A stretch of 64,000 bases of DNA from an uncultured Sphingomonas sp. (GCF_934560975.1 NZ_CAKTFO010000006.1:62001-126000), one strand, 5' to 3'; numbered from the stretch's first letter, positions 32,577-41,924 are shown. Notes: generated by a model not told the origin, from the letters alone. A program made the numbers and translations.

Positions 32577-35492
32577 ATGAACCGCCGATCCTTCCTGCTG
32601 TCCGGCGCGGTTATCGCGGCGCTGGGTGATCCCGTGCCCCTGACGGTGGCGATGGCGCGAGGGGCAGGCCGCGCAGGCTGGGCGGGGGCGCTGCCGATGC
32701 CTGCGCCGCTCTCCGACCTCCCCATTCCGCTGCCGGTCGTCGATCCCGGTCGGGTCCGTCTGGAACAGGGGTGGGTGTTCCACGCGGGAGACGTGCCGGT
32801 GCCACCCCCTGTTGGCCACCATGAGACCTATCTCAGCGTCAAGGCGGGCAATGCCCCCGGTGCGGCCGCGGCCGCGTTCGACGACAGCGACTGGACGCCC
32901 ATCCGCTTGCCGCACGACTGGGCCGCCGCCCAGCCCTTCGTGCAGAGCGCGAACGTCAGTCAGGGCTACCGCCCGCGCGGCATCGGCTGGTATCGCCGCG
33001 TCCTGACGCTGGACTCCGCGGATCGCGGCAAGCGGATCGAACTGCACTTCGACGGCATCGCCTCCCACGCCACGGTGTGGATCAACGGCAGCGAGGTCGC
33101 GCACAGCTGGTCCGGTTATTCCAGCGTGGTCATCGACATGACCCCATTCGCCCGGTTCGGCGAGGAAGAGAATGTGGTCGCGATCCGCGTCGATGCGGAG
33201 GCGATGGAGGGATGGTGGTATGAGGGCGCGGGGCTGTACCGCCACGCTTGGCTGGTCCGCCGCGCGCCGGTCGCGATCGCCACGGACGGTGTGCATTGCG
33301 ATCCGCGTGGCCATGCGAACGGCTGGCAGGTGCCGGTCGCGGTGACGCTGGACAGCGTCGCGCGCGATGCGGCGACAGTGACGATCCAGGCGCAGTTGCT
33401 GGATGGCGTCGGGCGTGTCGTCGCGCAGGACGCGACCGATACGATAGTGTCGCCGCTGGACCAGGGGCGGGCCGCGCTGGTGTTGAACCCGGACCGGGTC
33501 GAGTTGTGGTCCGTCGAGCGACCTATGCTTTACACGGTGCTGGTGCGTGTGATCCGCGATGGCGGGACGGTGGACGAGCGACGTGTGCCGGTTGGCTTTC
33601 GCACCATCCGCTTCGATGCGGATCGCGGCTTTCTGCTCAACGATCGGTCGGTGAAGCTGAAGGGCGTGTGCCTGCACCAGGACCATGCCGGGGTGGGCGT
33701 CGCTGTTCCCGATACGCTGCTCGAATGGCGGCTGTTGCGATTGAAGGCGATGGGCTGCAACGCGATCCGCTGCTCCCACGGGGCGCCCGCGGAGGAGCTG
33801 CTGCATCTGGCCGACCGGATGGGCTTTCTGGTCATGAACGAGAATCGCCGCTTCAACCCGGCGCCCGATTATCTCGCGCAGCTGCAATGGCTGGTGCGGC
33901 GCGACCGCAATCATCCCAGCATTATCCTGTGGTCCGTGTTCAACGAGGAGCCGATGCAGGGCAGCGAGGCGGGCGTGGAGATGGTGCGCCGCATGGTGCA
34001 TGCGGTGAAGACGTTGGACGACAGCCGCCCCGTCACCGCCGCGATGAACGGCGCCTTCCTCGACCCGGTGAGCGTATCGGGCGCGGTCGATGTCACCGGC
34101 TTCAACTATTATCAGGACGATTATGACCGCTTTCACAGGGCTTATCCGAACCGGCCGATGACCAGTTCGGAGGACACCAGCGCGTATGAAACGCGCGGTG
34201 CCTATGACAGCGACCCGGTGGCGCACGTCATCACCTCCTACGACACGGAGGTGACGAGTTGGGGCGACACCCACCGTGCGACGTGGAAGAAGATCGCGGA
34301 GCGGCCATTCGTGGCGGGCGGCTTCGTGTGGACGGGTTTCGACTATCATGGCGAACCGACGCCGTACGACTGGCCGACCATCTCCAGCTTCTTCGGCATC
34401 CTCGACCTGTGTGGCTTCCCCAAGACCGCCTTCGACATCCGCAGCGCGCAATGGATCGACGACCGGCCGGTGGCCCGACTTTCACCGCATTGGACATGGC
34501 CCGGACGCGAGGGGCAGCCGATCAAGGTCGTCGTGTCGTGCAATGCGGAGACGGTGGCGTTGAGCCTGAACGGCGAAGTCCTGGGCACGCAAGCGGTCGA
34601 TCGCATCATGGGCAATGAATGGTCAGTCCTCTACGCACCCGGCCGGATCGAGGCGGTTGCGCGGACGGGCGGCCGTATCGTCGCGGTGGCCGCGCACGAG
34701 ACGACCGGCCATCCCGTCGCCTTGCGCCTGACCCCGGCGCGGACCGTCATGGCGGGAGACGGGGAGGATGTGCAGCCGATCACGGTGGACGCGGTCGACG
34801 CGCGTGGGCGGCACGTGCCGACCGTCAACCTCCCCGCCCGCTTCACTGTCCAGGGGGGCGCGGTCATCGGCCTGGGCAATGGCGATCCCAACAGCCATGA
34901 GCCGGAACAGGGCAATGCGCGCTCCCTGTTCAACGGATTGGCGCAGGTGATCGTTCGTGCCGGGCAGGGTGGGGGGCGTTTGGTCCTGACCGCTACCGCC
35001 CCCGGCCTGCGCCCGGCGCGTGTGACGGTGGACCGGGCCCGGACCGCGCCCGTGGCGCAGGTAGCCGTCACGCCGCGCGTGCAGCGCCTGCTCGACTGGC
35101 GCCGTTCCCCGGCATTTGCGACGCGGCCTTCCCCGAATATCGCGCCGACGGATGGGGACAACAACAGTTGGGCGTTCGTGCAGCCGGGTAGGGCGACGCA
35201 GGCGGACACGGGCGGTAGCCGGTGGCGGGTCTATCGCACCGCCGTTACGCCGTGGCGCAGGGTGGCCGCCAAAGGAGGCGTGATCCGCTTCGACGCCGTG
35301 GCCGGCCGGGCGGAGCTATGGGTCGATGGGCGCAAGCTGGCGGACAAGGCGTCGGCCGACCCCGCCCCCCTGTTCGTGGCCCTGCCCCCCGCAAGCGGAC
35401 GGCGGCGTATTGCCTTGCTGGTAGAGGCGGCGCCCGGCGCGCCTTCCGGCCTGCTGGCGCCGGTTACCATCGCCGCAAACCCGGCGGAATAA
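32577..35492 (+). CDS. Beta-galactosidase-type glycoside hydrolase, GH2
   Basis: Exported GH2 enzyme of 971 residues with a Tat-type leader (NRRSFLLSG). ATG 32577 follows GGAG. The sugar-binding, immunoglobulin-like and barrel domains appear in order: LPHDWAAAQPF, RGIGWYRR, LHFDGIASHATVWING, RCSHGAPAEELL, acid/base Glu457 in WSVFNEEP, and nucleophile Glu532 in MTSSEDTSAYETRG. DUF4982-like and Ig-like C-terminal domains follow, then a terminal beta module. It would remove the galactose that caps complex N-glycan antennae before GH20 acts. It lies 40 bases after the GntR gene, so it is probably cotranscribed. Confidence 0.92.
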   Translation: MNRRSFLLSGAVIAALGDPVPLTVAMARGAGRAGWAGALPMPAPLSDLPIPLPVVDPGRVRLEQGWVFHAGDVPVPPPVGHHETYLSVKAGNAPGAAAAAFDDSDWTPIRLPHDWAAAQPFVQSANVSQGYRPRGIGWYRRVLTLDSADRGKRIELHFDGIASHATVWINGSEVAHSWSGYSSVVIDMTPFARFGEEENVVAIRVDAEAMEGWWYEGAGLYRHAWLVRRAPVAIATDGVHCDPRGHANGWQVPVAVTLDSVARDAATVTIQAQLLDGVGRVVAQDATDTIVSPLDQGRAALVLNPDRVELWSVERPMLYTVLVRVIRDGGTVDERRVPVGFRTIRFDADRGFLLNDRSVKLKGVCLHQDHAGVGVAVPDTLLEWRLLRLKAMGCNAIRCSHGAPAEELLHLADRMGFLVMNENRRFNPAPDYLAQLQWLVRRDRNHPSIILWSVFNEEPMQGSEAGVEMVRRMVHAVKTLDDSRPVTAAMNGAFLDPVSVSGAVDVTGFNYYQDDYDRFHRAYPNRPMTSSEDTSAYETRGAYDSDPVAHVITSYDTEVTSWGDTHRATWKKIAERPFVAGGFVWTGFDYHGEPTPYDWPTISSFFGILDLCGFPKTAFDIRSAQWIDDRPVARLSPHWTWPGREGQPIKVVVSCNAETVALSLNGEVLGTQAVDRIMGNEWSVLYAPGRIEAVARTGGRIVAVAAHETTGHPVALRLTPARTVMAGDGEDVQPITVDAVDARGRHVPTVNLPARFTVQGGAVIGLGNGDPNSHEPEQGNARSLFNGLAQVIVRAGQGGGRLVLTATAPGLRPARVTVDRARTAPVAQVAVTPRVQRLLDWRRSPAFATRPSPNIAPTDGDNNSWAFVQPGRATQADTGGSRWRVYRTAVTPWRRVAAKGGVIRFDAVAGRAELWVDGRKLADKASADPAPLFVALPPASGRRRIALLVEAAPGAPSGLLAPVTIAANPAE

Positions 35493-35581
35493 GCGCGTCG
35501 GCACGGCAATCTCGAAACCCCTCCATCGACGTGGGAAGGTGCTGGCCTGCATTACGGCTCTCCGGCGAAGGGTGGCATTAG

Positions 35582-36040
35582 TTATGCATTGGTATCGTCG
35601 ATAGTGTCGTTCGCTGACAGGGCCGTTGCCATCCGTTCTGCCTGCCAAATCCGGAACAAGGTTCCGCCTCTCACGGACCGACGGGGTGAGTTGTTTTCCG
35701 CCACACGATCAGCGGTGCTCGGTGCGCCGCCGAAGGTGAGTATCCGGTCGAAGACCGATGTTGTTGCCTGCTCCAGCGTGTCGCCGAGATCCGGCACCGG
35801 ATCGAAGGAGCGGTGCAGCCCCAGCGAGAGCGGGCGAGCGTAAGCGTGTCGGTGGGCATCGGAGGCGCGGGCATGTGCGATCCATTCCGCAAGCACGGCG
35901 GATCGAGCCGGCCCGCGGCCCCGCTCGCGCCGATCACCGTTCAGGCCAGCCCTGCTTCGGCCGCAAGGGGGAGGTCGGCCGCGACCAGCGCCGGCTCCCT
36001 CGGCTGATAGGCCAAGTCGCCTTCGCGCGGGCGGCGTCGG
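35582..36040 (-). pseudogene. cutC: cutC remnant, at least two frameshifts, N-terminus missing
   Basis: Three reading frames stitched together give RPREGDLAYQ, LVAADLPLAAEAGL, then VIGASGAAGRLD, then LAEWIAHARASD, LGLHRSFDPVPDLGDTLEQ and FDRILTFGGAPSTADRV. These follow the order of CutC (PF03932: IRPRxGDF, AGLxGVVIGA..DGRLD, HRAFDxVPD, DRVLTSGGAPTA). The first third of the protein and the C-terminal glycine-rich loop are gone. The gene points the same way as the glycosylasparaginase just upstream and was probably cotranscribed. Nothing else is seen in the 569 bp between the GH2 and the asparaginase genes. Confidence 0.75.
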
Positions 36041-36061
36041 GCTGGATCGCGCCGCCTCCCG

Positions 36062-37066
36062 TTATGCCTGGAACAGTGAGTCGGCCTTGTGCACGGTCGT
36101 GCGCCCGCTCGCGTCCGTGGCGGCATAGGTGAAGCCGGGAAGCAGGCAGAAGGCGCCGATATCGCCTTTCGGGCCCAAAGCCAGGAAACCGACCTGAACC
36201 CCATGGGCCGCTTTGCCGCGCAGCACTGCGATGTGGCGGACCACTTCCTCGCAAGCCGCCTGAGGCGTCAGGCCGGCCCGCATCGATGCAACGACGCGCG
36301 CCGTGCCGGCGACACGCGTCACCTCCTCGCCCAAACCTGTGGAGGTAGCGGCGCCGATGCCGCGCTCCACGAACAGGCCGCAGCCGACCTGCGGCGAGTC
36401 GCCGACACGTCCGCGCATCTTGAAAGCCATGCCCGACGTGGTGCAGGCGCCTGCCAGACGTCCCGTGGCATCACGCGCGAGGATGCCGATCGTGTCATGA
36501 TCCAGCGCGCCGCCTGGCGTACGGGACACGCGATTTTCCACATTCGCCTCCGGCCGGTAATCGGCGGTGCGCAGCCAGTCGCGCCAGGCCTTTTCGGAGG
36601 CGGGCGTCAGCAGCGTGCGCTGCGGGAAGCCCTGGTCGCGCGCAAAGCGGGTCGCACCCTCGCCGACCAGCATAGTGTGTGGAGTCTTTTCCATTACCCG
36701 CCGGGCAACGGACACCGCATGCATCGTGTTTTCCAGCGCGGCCACCGCGCCCCCCTGCCCGGTGTCGTCCATGATGACCGCGTCCAATGTCACATGGCTG
36801 TCGCGATCCGGGTAGCCGGCATAGCCGACGGAATGGTTGGCAGGATCCGCCTCTGGCACCATGCCGCCCGCCTCCACCGCGTCGAGCAACGTGCCCCCCG
36901 CGCCGATCCGCGCGAAAGCTGCCGCATTTGCCGCCGCGCCGAAATCCCAAGTCGACAGCACAACCGCGCCGGAGCCCGGCGTCGCCGCACGGCGGCGCGC
37001 GGCGAGGGTCGGGCCGGCCACCGCCAACACGCCCGAAGCGGCAAGCAGAGAACGTCGGCTGGTCAT
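36062..37066 (-). CDS. N4-(beta-N-acetylglucosaminyl)-L-asparaginase (glycosylasparaginase)
   Basis: Cleaves the GlcNAc-Asn bond left after the N-glycan has been trimmed. The protein is 334 residues. ATG 37066 follows GAGGGA, and a Tat-like leader TSRRSLLAASG suggests export. It is an N-terminal nucleophile hydrolase: autoproteolysis is expected before Thr192 in LDHDTIGIL. The upstream STWDFGAAANAAAF with its Trp40, and RVGDSPQVGCGLFVE and GTARVV downstream, match bacterial glycosylasparaginases rather than plain isoaspartyl peptidases. It lies between the glycosidases and the large receptor. Confidence 0.93.
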   Translation of the reverse strand: MTSRRSLLAASGVLAVAGPTLAARRRAATPGSGAVVLSTWDFGAAANAAAFARIGAGGTLLDAVEAGGMVPEADPANHSVGYAGYPDRDSHVTLDAVIMDDTGQGGAVAALENTMHAVSVARRVMEKTPHTMLVGEGATRFARDQGFPQRTLLTPASEKAWRDWLRTADYRPEANVENRVSRTPGGALDHDTIGILARDATGRLAGACTTSGMAFKMRGRVGDSPQVGCGLFVERGIGAATSTGLGEEVTRVAGTARVVASMRAGLTPQAACEEVVRHIAVLRGKAAHGVQVGFLALGPKGDIGAFCLLPGFTYAATDASGRTTVHKADSLFQA

Positions 37067-37179
37067 TGGGCATCCCTCGTACTGTGGCGCCAAAGCGATG
37101 GTGCGCCTGAAACTGTAATGGAAAGGTCTTATTCGGGTATTGACGAGCGTCTGTGATTGGTAAAGCATGTTTTGATTAG

Positions 37180-37199
37180 CACGACGGTCATGATCGTGC
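37180..37199. promoter_or_regulatory. Inverted repeat GCACGA-N8-TCGTGC upstream of the large receptor
   Basis: Six-base perfect arms lie 22 bases before the receptor start, inside the 155-bp divergent region shared with the glycosylasparaginase gene. A TTGACG at 37139 could serve as a -35 element. The stretch GATTGGTAAAG at 37155 contains ATTGGTA, the complement of the TACCAAT core of the two GntR sites, but only 7 bases match. An operator role is inference. Confidence 0.35.
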
Positions 37200-37221
37200 G
37201 TTGAACATCAAAGGGGCATTC

Positions 37222-40200
37222 ATGTTGTTGCGGCATTCCGTCTCGTCGATCGCATTGGGAGGGGCACTCGCCATCGCCGCCCCGACAGCTGCGCAACAGG
37301 CCACTGGCCCAATGTCCGTCGGGCAGGCGGTAACCACTCCCGCAGCCGACCAGACCGCCACCGATCAGACCACGCCGGCTCCCGACGGCCTGACGCCGGG
37401 GCAGCAGGTGCCCAACAGTTCGGCAACGCGCAGCAACGCCATTTCCGGTGTCGCCAATGCTCGAACCGAACCTGCCGACGTTGGCGCCGTGGTGATCACC
37501 GGCACGCGCATTCAACGCCCCAACACGGCCTCCGCCGCGCCGATCACCTCGGTCACTTCGGCCGACATCAAGGCCCAGGCGCCGATCAACGTCGAGGAGG
37601 TTCTGAACCGCCTGCCGCAGATCTCGCCGGACAATCAGCAGACCTACCAGGATTCGGACGGCCGCCAGCGTATCAAGCTGCGCAGCCTGGGTTTCGAACG
37701 GACGCTGGTGCTGATCGACGGCAAACGGATCGGAACGCAGAACGGCCAGGATACCAACATCATCCCGGTGTCCCTGTTGGAGCGGGTCGACATCCTGACT
37801 GGCGGTGCATCGTCGGTGTACGGATCGGATGCGGTCGCGGGCGTCGTCAACTTCATCCTGAAGCCGGACTTTGACGGCGTGCGGGTCGACGCCAACTACA
37901 ATTTCTACAACCACACCAACACGTCCAACATCGTCGCTCCGGTGGCGCAGGCCAGCGGTTTCTCCTCGCCGCGGGGCGGGAACAACGATGGCGGTCGCAC
38001 GGACGTTACGCTGACTGTCGGCAAGCGGCTGTTCGACGGCACGCTGAACGTGTCGGGCTTCGTCAACTACAAGCACCAGGATCTGATTCCGTACGACGCA
38101 CGCTCGACGTCCGCGTGCCAGCTGGTGCAGGCAGCGAAGGATGGTCCGCTGTCCTGTTCGCTGTCGTCTTATTCGCCCAGCGGCTATATTTCGCCGCTTT
38201 CGGGTGCCAACAGCGGCAGCGCGTATGTCAACAACCCCAACGGCACGCGCACCTTCGTTCCTTATGGAGCGGGCGCGGGCAATGCGGCCAACCCGTATGA
38301 CGGCTATTCCTATCAGCGTAAGCTCAACCGCGTGAATGCCGGCGGCTTCGTCACGCTGAAGCTCGCACCCGAATATGAAGTCTACGGTTCCGCGCTGTGG
38401 TTCCGCGACAAGTCGATCAACCGCTACCCCACCCGTGTCTTCGCCGCGTCGAACTACGATGCCGGCCAGTATCAGGTGAACTGCGACAACCCGTTCATGT
38501 CCGCCAGCCAGCGTGCCACCGTGTGCGGCACCGCGACGACCGGGCTGGTGCCGCTGGACGTCCGCTACCGGTTCAGCGGTCTGCCCTATCAGGTCGACAG
38601 CTATCTGAACAAAGGCATCCGCGCCACCGGCGGTATCCGCGGCAAGCTCGGCGATTCGTGGACCTATGACGTGGGCGGCGTGTATGCCCGCAACCAGCAG
38701 GACTGGAATTCCTCGCGCCTCAGCAACTATACCAACGTCAACCGTTCGTTGAACGTCGTCAACGTCAACGGCACGCCGACCTGCGTGTCCAAGCTCAACG
38801 GCACCGACCCGAACTGTGTTGCCTTCGATGCGTTCAGCGCGGGCAACAACAATCGGGCGCTGATTGACTATTTCTACAACGGGGTCGAGCCGGCGATCCA
38901 GAAGACCGTCGGCATCCTCTACGACGTCCAGGCCAACGTGACCGGTGACCTCGGCAAGTACGGCATCACCTCGCCGTTCGCCGATGACGGTGTCGCGATC
39001 GCGCTTGGCGCCGAATTCCGCAAGGATCGCCAGTTCTCGACCGCGACCGCAGGGTTCCGCGAAGATTATAGCGGCTCCGATTCGGATCGCAGCCTGCATG
39101 TGTGGGAAGCCAATACGGAGCTCCAGCTGCCGCTGGTGCAGGAAAAGCCATTCGCGCATCTGGTGCAGGCGAACCTGGCCGGGCGCCTGTCCAAGTACAG
39201 CTCCAACCCCTCCACCTTCAAGACCTGGAAGGCGGAAGGGCTGTATGCCCCCGTGCCCGACATCACCCTGCGCGCTTCGTTCAACAAGGCCCAGCGCGCG
39301 CCGACGGTGGTCGAGGCTTATCAGGCGAGCAACATCAGCTACAGCCGTCAGGGCGGATCGCAGAACGACTTCTGTGCGCCGACCGTGACCACGAACCCGC
39401 AGACCGGCGCCGTCGCCTACGGCGCGCCGATCGCCTCGCGCGAAGTGTGCAGTGCGACCGGCCTGTCGGATGCACTGTACGGCAGCACCACGCTGCTGTG
39501 CCCGGACAACCAGTGTACCGTGCGTTCGGGCGGGTTCACCGCCGATCCGGAAACTGCCTACACCCAGACCTATGGCTTGGTGGTCAAGCCGCGCTTCATT
39601 CGTGGGCTGACCTTCTCGGTCGACCGGTATCGCATCAAGATCAACAACTCGCTGACGTACAACGATTACACCTATTACACCGATGGGTGTCAGCGTTCGG
39701 GCGGCGACCCCTATTTCTGCTCGGGGATCGTTCGCGCTGCGAACGGCACGCTGTACGCGCCGCTGAACAGCAACGCGACCAGCGGCTTCATCCGCCAGGG
39801 CACGACCAACTATTACTTCTCGATCGCGCGTGGTTGGGATTTCCAGGCCAATTATGCACTCGGCCTGGGCAGCGCAGGGCGGTTGGACTTCGACTTCAAC
39901 GGGTCGCGGACGACCTTCGCGGGCGGTCAGGATGCGCCGGATCAGCCGCAGCGGAATTGCACCGGCTATTTCGGCAATGGTTGCAGTGCGCTGCTCCCGA
40001 AATGGAGCCACACGCTGCGCACCACCTACTCGATGCCGGGTAACCTGTTCAGCGCCTCGTTCAATTGGCGCTATACGGGTTCTCTGACCAATGCGAACAA
40101 CTCGGGCGATCCGGCGATCGGCGGTACCGACGAACGTGCGCAGACCACCTTCTATCACATCGCGCCGCAGAGCTATTTCGACCTGGCGCTGACCTTCAAC

Positions 40201-40368
40201 ATCGCGCAGCGGTTCAGCCTGCGCCTGATCGCCAACAACCTGTTGGACAAGAACCCGCCGATCATCGCCAACTCGTACAACATCAGCCTGGCGCGCACGA
40301 ATACCATCCCGCAGCGCTACGACAGCTTGGGCCGCAACATCGCGATCAGCACCACCGTTCAGTTCTGA
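37222..40368 (+). CDS. TonB-dependent receptor, 1048 residues
   Basis: Large outer-membrane receptor. ATG 37222 follows AAAGGGG; an in-frame TTG 7 codons earlier is less likely. A signal peptide (to APTAAQQ) is followed by a Thr/Pro/Gln-rich linker of about 55 residues. The plug is VVITGTRIQRPN, EEVLNRLPQISPD, RSLGFERTLVLIDGKRI and GGASSVYGSDAVAGVVNF. A 22-strand barrel ends in RNIAISTTVQF with terminal Phe. It is divergent from the glycosylasparaginase and near the GH operon, so uptake of N-glycan fragments or glycopeptides is the natural guess. No SusD-like or substrate-specific marker proves it. Confidence 0.95.
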   Translation: MLLRHSVSSIALGGALAIAAPTAAQQATGPMSVGQAVTTPAADQTATDQTTPAPDGLTPGQQVPNSSATRSNAISGVANARTEPADVGAVVITGTRIQRPNTASAAPITSVTSADIKAQAPINVEEVLNRLPQISPDNQQTYQDSDGRQRIKLRSLGFERTLVLIDGKRIGTQNGQDTNIIPVSLLERVDILTGGASSVYGSDAVAGVVNFILKPDFDGVRVDANYNFYNHTNTSNIVAPVAQASGFSSPRGGNNDGGRTDVTLTVGKRLFDGTLNVSGFVNYKHQDLIPYDARSTSACQLVQAAKDGPLSCSLSSYSPSGYISPLSGANSGSAYVNNPNGTRTFVPYGAGAGNAANPYDGYSYQRKLNRVNAGGFVTLKLAPEYEVYGSALWFRDKSINRYPTRVFAASNYDAGQYQVNCDNPFMSASQRATVCGTATTGLVPLDVRYRFSGLPYQVDSYLNKGIRATGGIRGKLGDSWTYDVGGVYARNQQDWNSSRLSNYTNVNRSLNVVNVNGTPTCVSKLNGTDPNCVAFDAFSAGNNNRALIDYFYNGVEPAIQKTVGILYDVQANVTGDLGKYGITSPFADDGVAIALGAEFRKDRQFSTATAGFREDYSGSDSDRSLHVWEANTELQLPLVQEKPFAHLVQANLAGRLSKYSSNPSTFKTWKAEGLYAPVPDITLRASFNKAQRAPTVVEAYQASNISYSRQGGSQNDFCAPTVTTNPQTGAVAYGAPIASREVCSATGLSDALYGSTTLLCPDNQCTVRSGGFTADPETAYTQTYGLVVKPRFIRGLTFSVDRYRIKINNSLTYNDYTYYTDGCQRSGGDPYFCSGIVRAANGTLYAPLNSNATSGFIRQGTTNYYFSIARGWDFQANYALGLGSAGRLDFDFNGSRTTFAGGQDAPDQPQRNCTGYFGNGCSALLPKWSHTLRTTYSMPGNLFSASFNWRYTGSLTNANNSGDPAIGGTDERAQTTFYHIAPQSYFDLALTFNIAQRFSLRLIANNLLDKNPPIIANSYNISLARTNTIPQRYDSLGRNIAISTTVQF

Positions 40369-40381
40369 TTCGAGACACGGG

Positions 40382-40416
40382 GGAGGGAGGCGTCATGCTT
40401 CCCTCCTTTTCGTTTT
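40382..40416 (+). terminator. Rho-independent terminator of the large receptor gene
   Basis: GGAGGGAGG and CTTCCCTCC pair over 9 bases (one G-T wobble) around a 7-base loop, 13 bases after the stop, followed by TTTTCGTTTTC. This is the clearest intrinsic terminator in the window. Confidence 0.85.
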
Positions 40417-40476
40417 CGAAATGTCGGCTAGCTGATGGAGGGGCCGGCTGCGAGCCATGCTGAACCGCGGGCAGCA

Positions 40477-40645
40477 ATCATCGACGCGACCTACCTGAAG
40501 GCGCGCTGCACGGCGTTCAAGCCCGCGCGTGATAAAGGACGTCTCGGGCGACTGATCGGCCATGACCAACGGCGGTAGGAACACCAGGCCTCCTGCCAAT
40601 GATGCAGAGGGCCGCCCCTCGAACTTCTTCGTGGCTGCCGGCCGC
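40477..40645 (+). pseudogene. IS5-family transposase remnant
   Basis: Translation gives IIDATYLKARCTAFKP and RDKGRLGRLIG, ending at TAG. A shifted frame then reads TNGGRNTRPP, DAEGRPSNFFVAAGRS. These match the middle of IS5 (IS427-like) transposases (MIDATYLKAHRTA, GRGRLIGRTKGGMNTK, GRPISFFMTAGQ). Both flanking thirds, including the last catalytic acidic residue, are missing. The 425-bp gap between the receptor and the ROK gene holds only this relic and the terminator. Confidence 0.78.
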
Positions 40646-40793
40646 AGCTTAGTTCACCTAAGGAACAATCCAGGCGTCGAACACCGGACTTGCCAGCGGC
40701 GCGGAATGGCAATCAAGACAGTGTCAGGCTAGTCGGTTTTGGTTGTTGACACTTAGTTCAAACGGCGATCTATCTGGCCTCGCTGAGGTGATG

Positions 40794-41924
40794 ATGCTGA
40801 CCGACACGCATGCAAACGTCCTGCGCCTTATCAACCAATTCGGTCCGCTTAGCCGAACTGAGTTGGTGGAGCAGCTTGGCATCAGCAAGGCGTCGATGTC
40901 GGCGCTGGCGGCCGACCTCCTTGGCCGCGGTATGCTGATGGAGGGCGAGACGGTGTATGGCACCGGTCGGCCTGCGGTGCGGCTGGCTTTGTCCGCATCC
41001 TCCGCTTTCTTCATCGGCGTGTCGCTTTCAACCGCTCCGTTCGCCCTGACGCTCACCGACCTGCATGGCGAGGTGCTCGATGCGACGACATTTTCGCATG
41101 GCAGTGGCGCCGAGGCGATCGTGGCCGAGATTGCGCGGGCGGCGGCGGCGATGCTGGAAGCGCATCCCGACCGCCGCGAGCGTGTGGCGGGCATCGGCCT
41201 GGCTGTGCCGGGGGTGGTGGACGCGACCAGCGGCATCTGCGTTCGCTCGACCCTGCTTGACTGGCGCGACCTGCCGATCGGTTCGATGGTTGCGGAAGCT
41301 ACCGGATTGCCGGTCTTCGTCGAGAATGATGCCAATGCGCTGGCACTTGGCGAGCGTCTGTTCGGCAGCCTACGTGGCTGCGAGCAGGGCACGATGATCG
41401 CGGTTGGTGAGGGTATCGGCTGCGGTCACCTTATCAAGGGCGATTTGCATCGCGGAGCAAGAGGCGGCGCGGGCGAAATTGCGCATGCCACGGTCGAGCC
41501 CAACGGTCTGCCCTGCCAATGTGGCAAGCGTGGGTGCCTCGATACGCTCGCCTCTCTTCGCAGCATTACCGCGCACGCGCGTGACGCTGGACTGCCGGAC
41601 AGCATAGCGGCGTTGGAGGTGGCGGCGGCACAAGGCAGACGTGGCGCGATCGATATCCTGCACCGGGCGGGCACCGCATTGGGGCTGGCGGTGGCGCAGA
41701 TCGTACAGTCGCTGGATCCCGAACATATCGTGGTGGCGCTGACGGACGGGCCGGCGGACGGCCTTTACGTGCGCGTGATGCGCCAGACGGCGGAAGCGAA
41801 CGTCATGCCGGATCACAATCGCAAGCTTATCCTGACCACCATGCGCCTGGACCAGCGGGCCTGGGCGGTCGGAGCCGCAAGCATCGCCGCGGAGCGTGGC
41901 TTCTTCAAGCTCGCAATCGCCTAG
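40794..41924 (+). CDS. ROK-family transcriptional repressor (NagC/Mlc-like)
   Basis: Sugar-responsive regulator of 376 residues. The start is ATG 40794 with GAGG 5 bases before it; ATG 40791 is immediately adjacent. The N-terminal helix-turn-helix is NVLRLINQFGPLSRTELVEQ, LGISKASMSALAADL. The ROK domain holds VAGIGLAVPGVVD, VENDANALALGE and the zinc-binding CQCGKRGCLD. A possible promoter is TTGACA at 40746 with TATCTG around 40771. It precedes the receptor-M81-M20 genes and may govern them. No sugar kinase activity is expected, given the HTH fusion. Confidence 0.92.
   Translation: MLTDTHANVLRLINQFGPLSRTELVEQLGISKASMSALAADLLGRGMLMEGETVYGTGRPAVRLALSASSAFFIGVSLSTAPFALTLTDLHGEVLDATTFSHGSGAEAIVAEIARAAAAMLEAHPDRRERVAGIGLAVPGVVDATSGICVRSTLLDWRDLPIGSMVAEATGLPVFVENDANALALGERLFGSLRGCEQGTMIAVGEGIGCGHLIKGDLHRGARGGAGEIAHATVEPNGLPCQCGKRGCLDTLASLRSITAHARDAGLPDSIAALEVAAAQGRRGAIDILHRAGTALGLAVAQIVQSLDPEHIVVALTDGPADGLYVRVMRQTAEANVMPDHNRKLILTTMRLDQRAWAVGAASIAAERGFFKLAIA

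Noticed and set aside
35582..35896. Possible 104-residue hypothetical gene
   Set aside because: Its residues line up with the middle of CutC, and neighbouring frames supply the preceding parts, so it is a piece of a pseudogene rather than a gene.
37129..40158. A 1009-codon open frame antisense to the large receptor
   Set aside because: It is the shadow of a GC-rich gene with strong codon bias. The plus strand carries the complete receptor with signal peptide, plug and terminal Phe, and the antisense protein has no recognisable domain.
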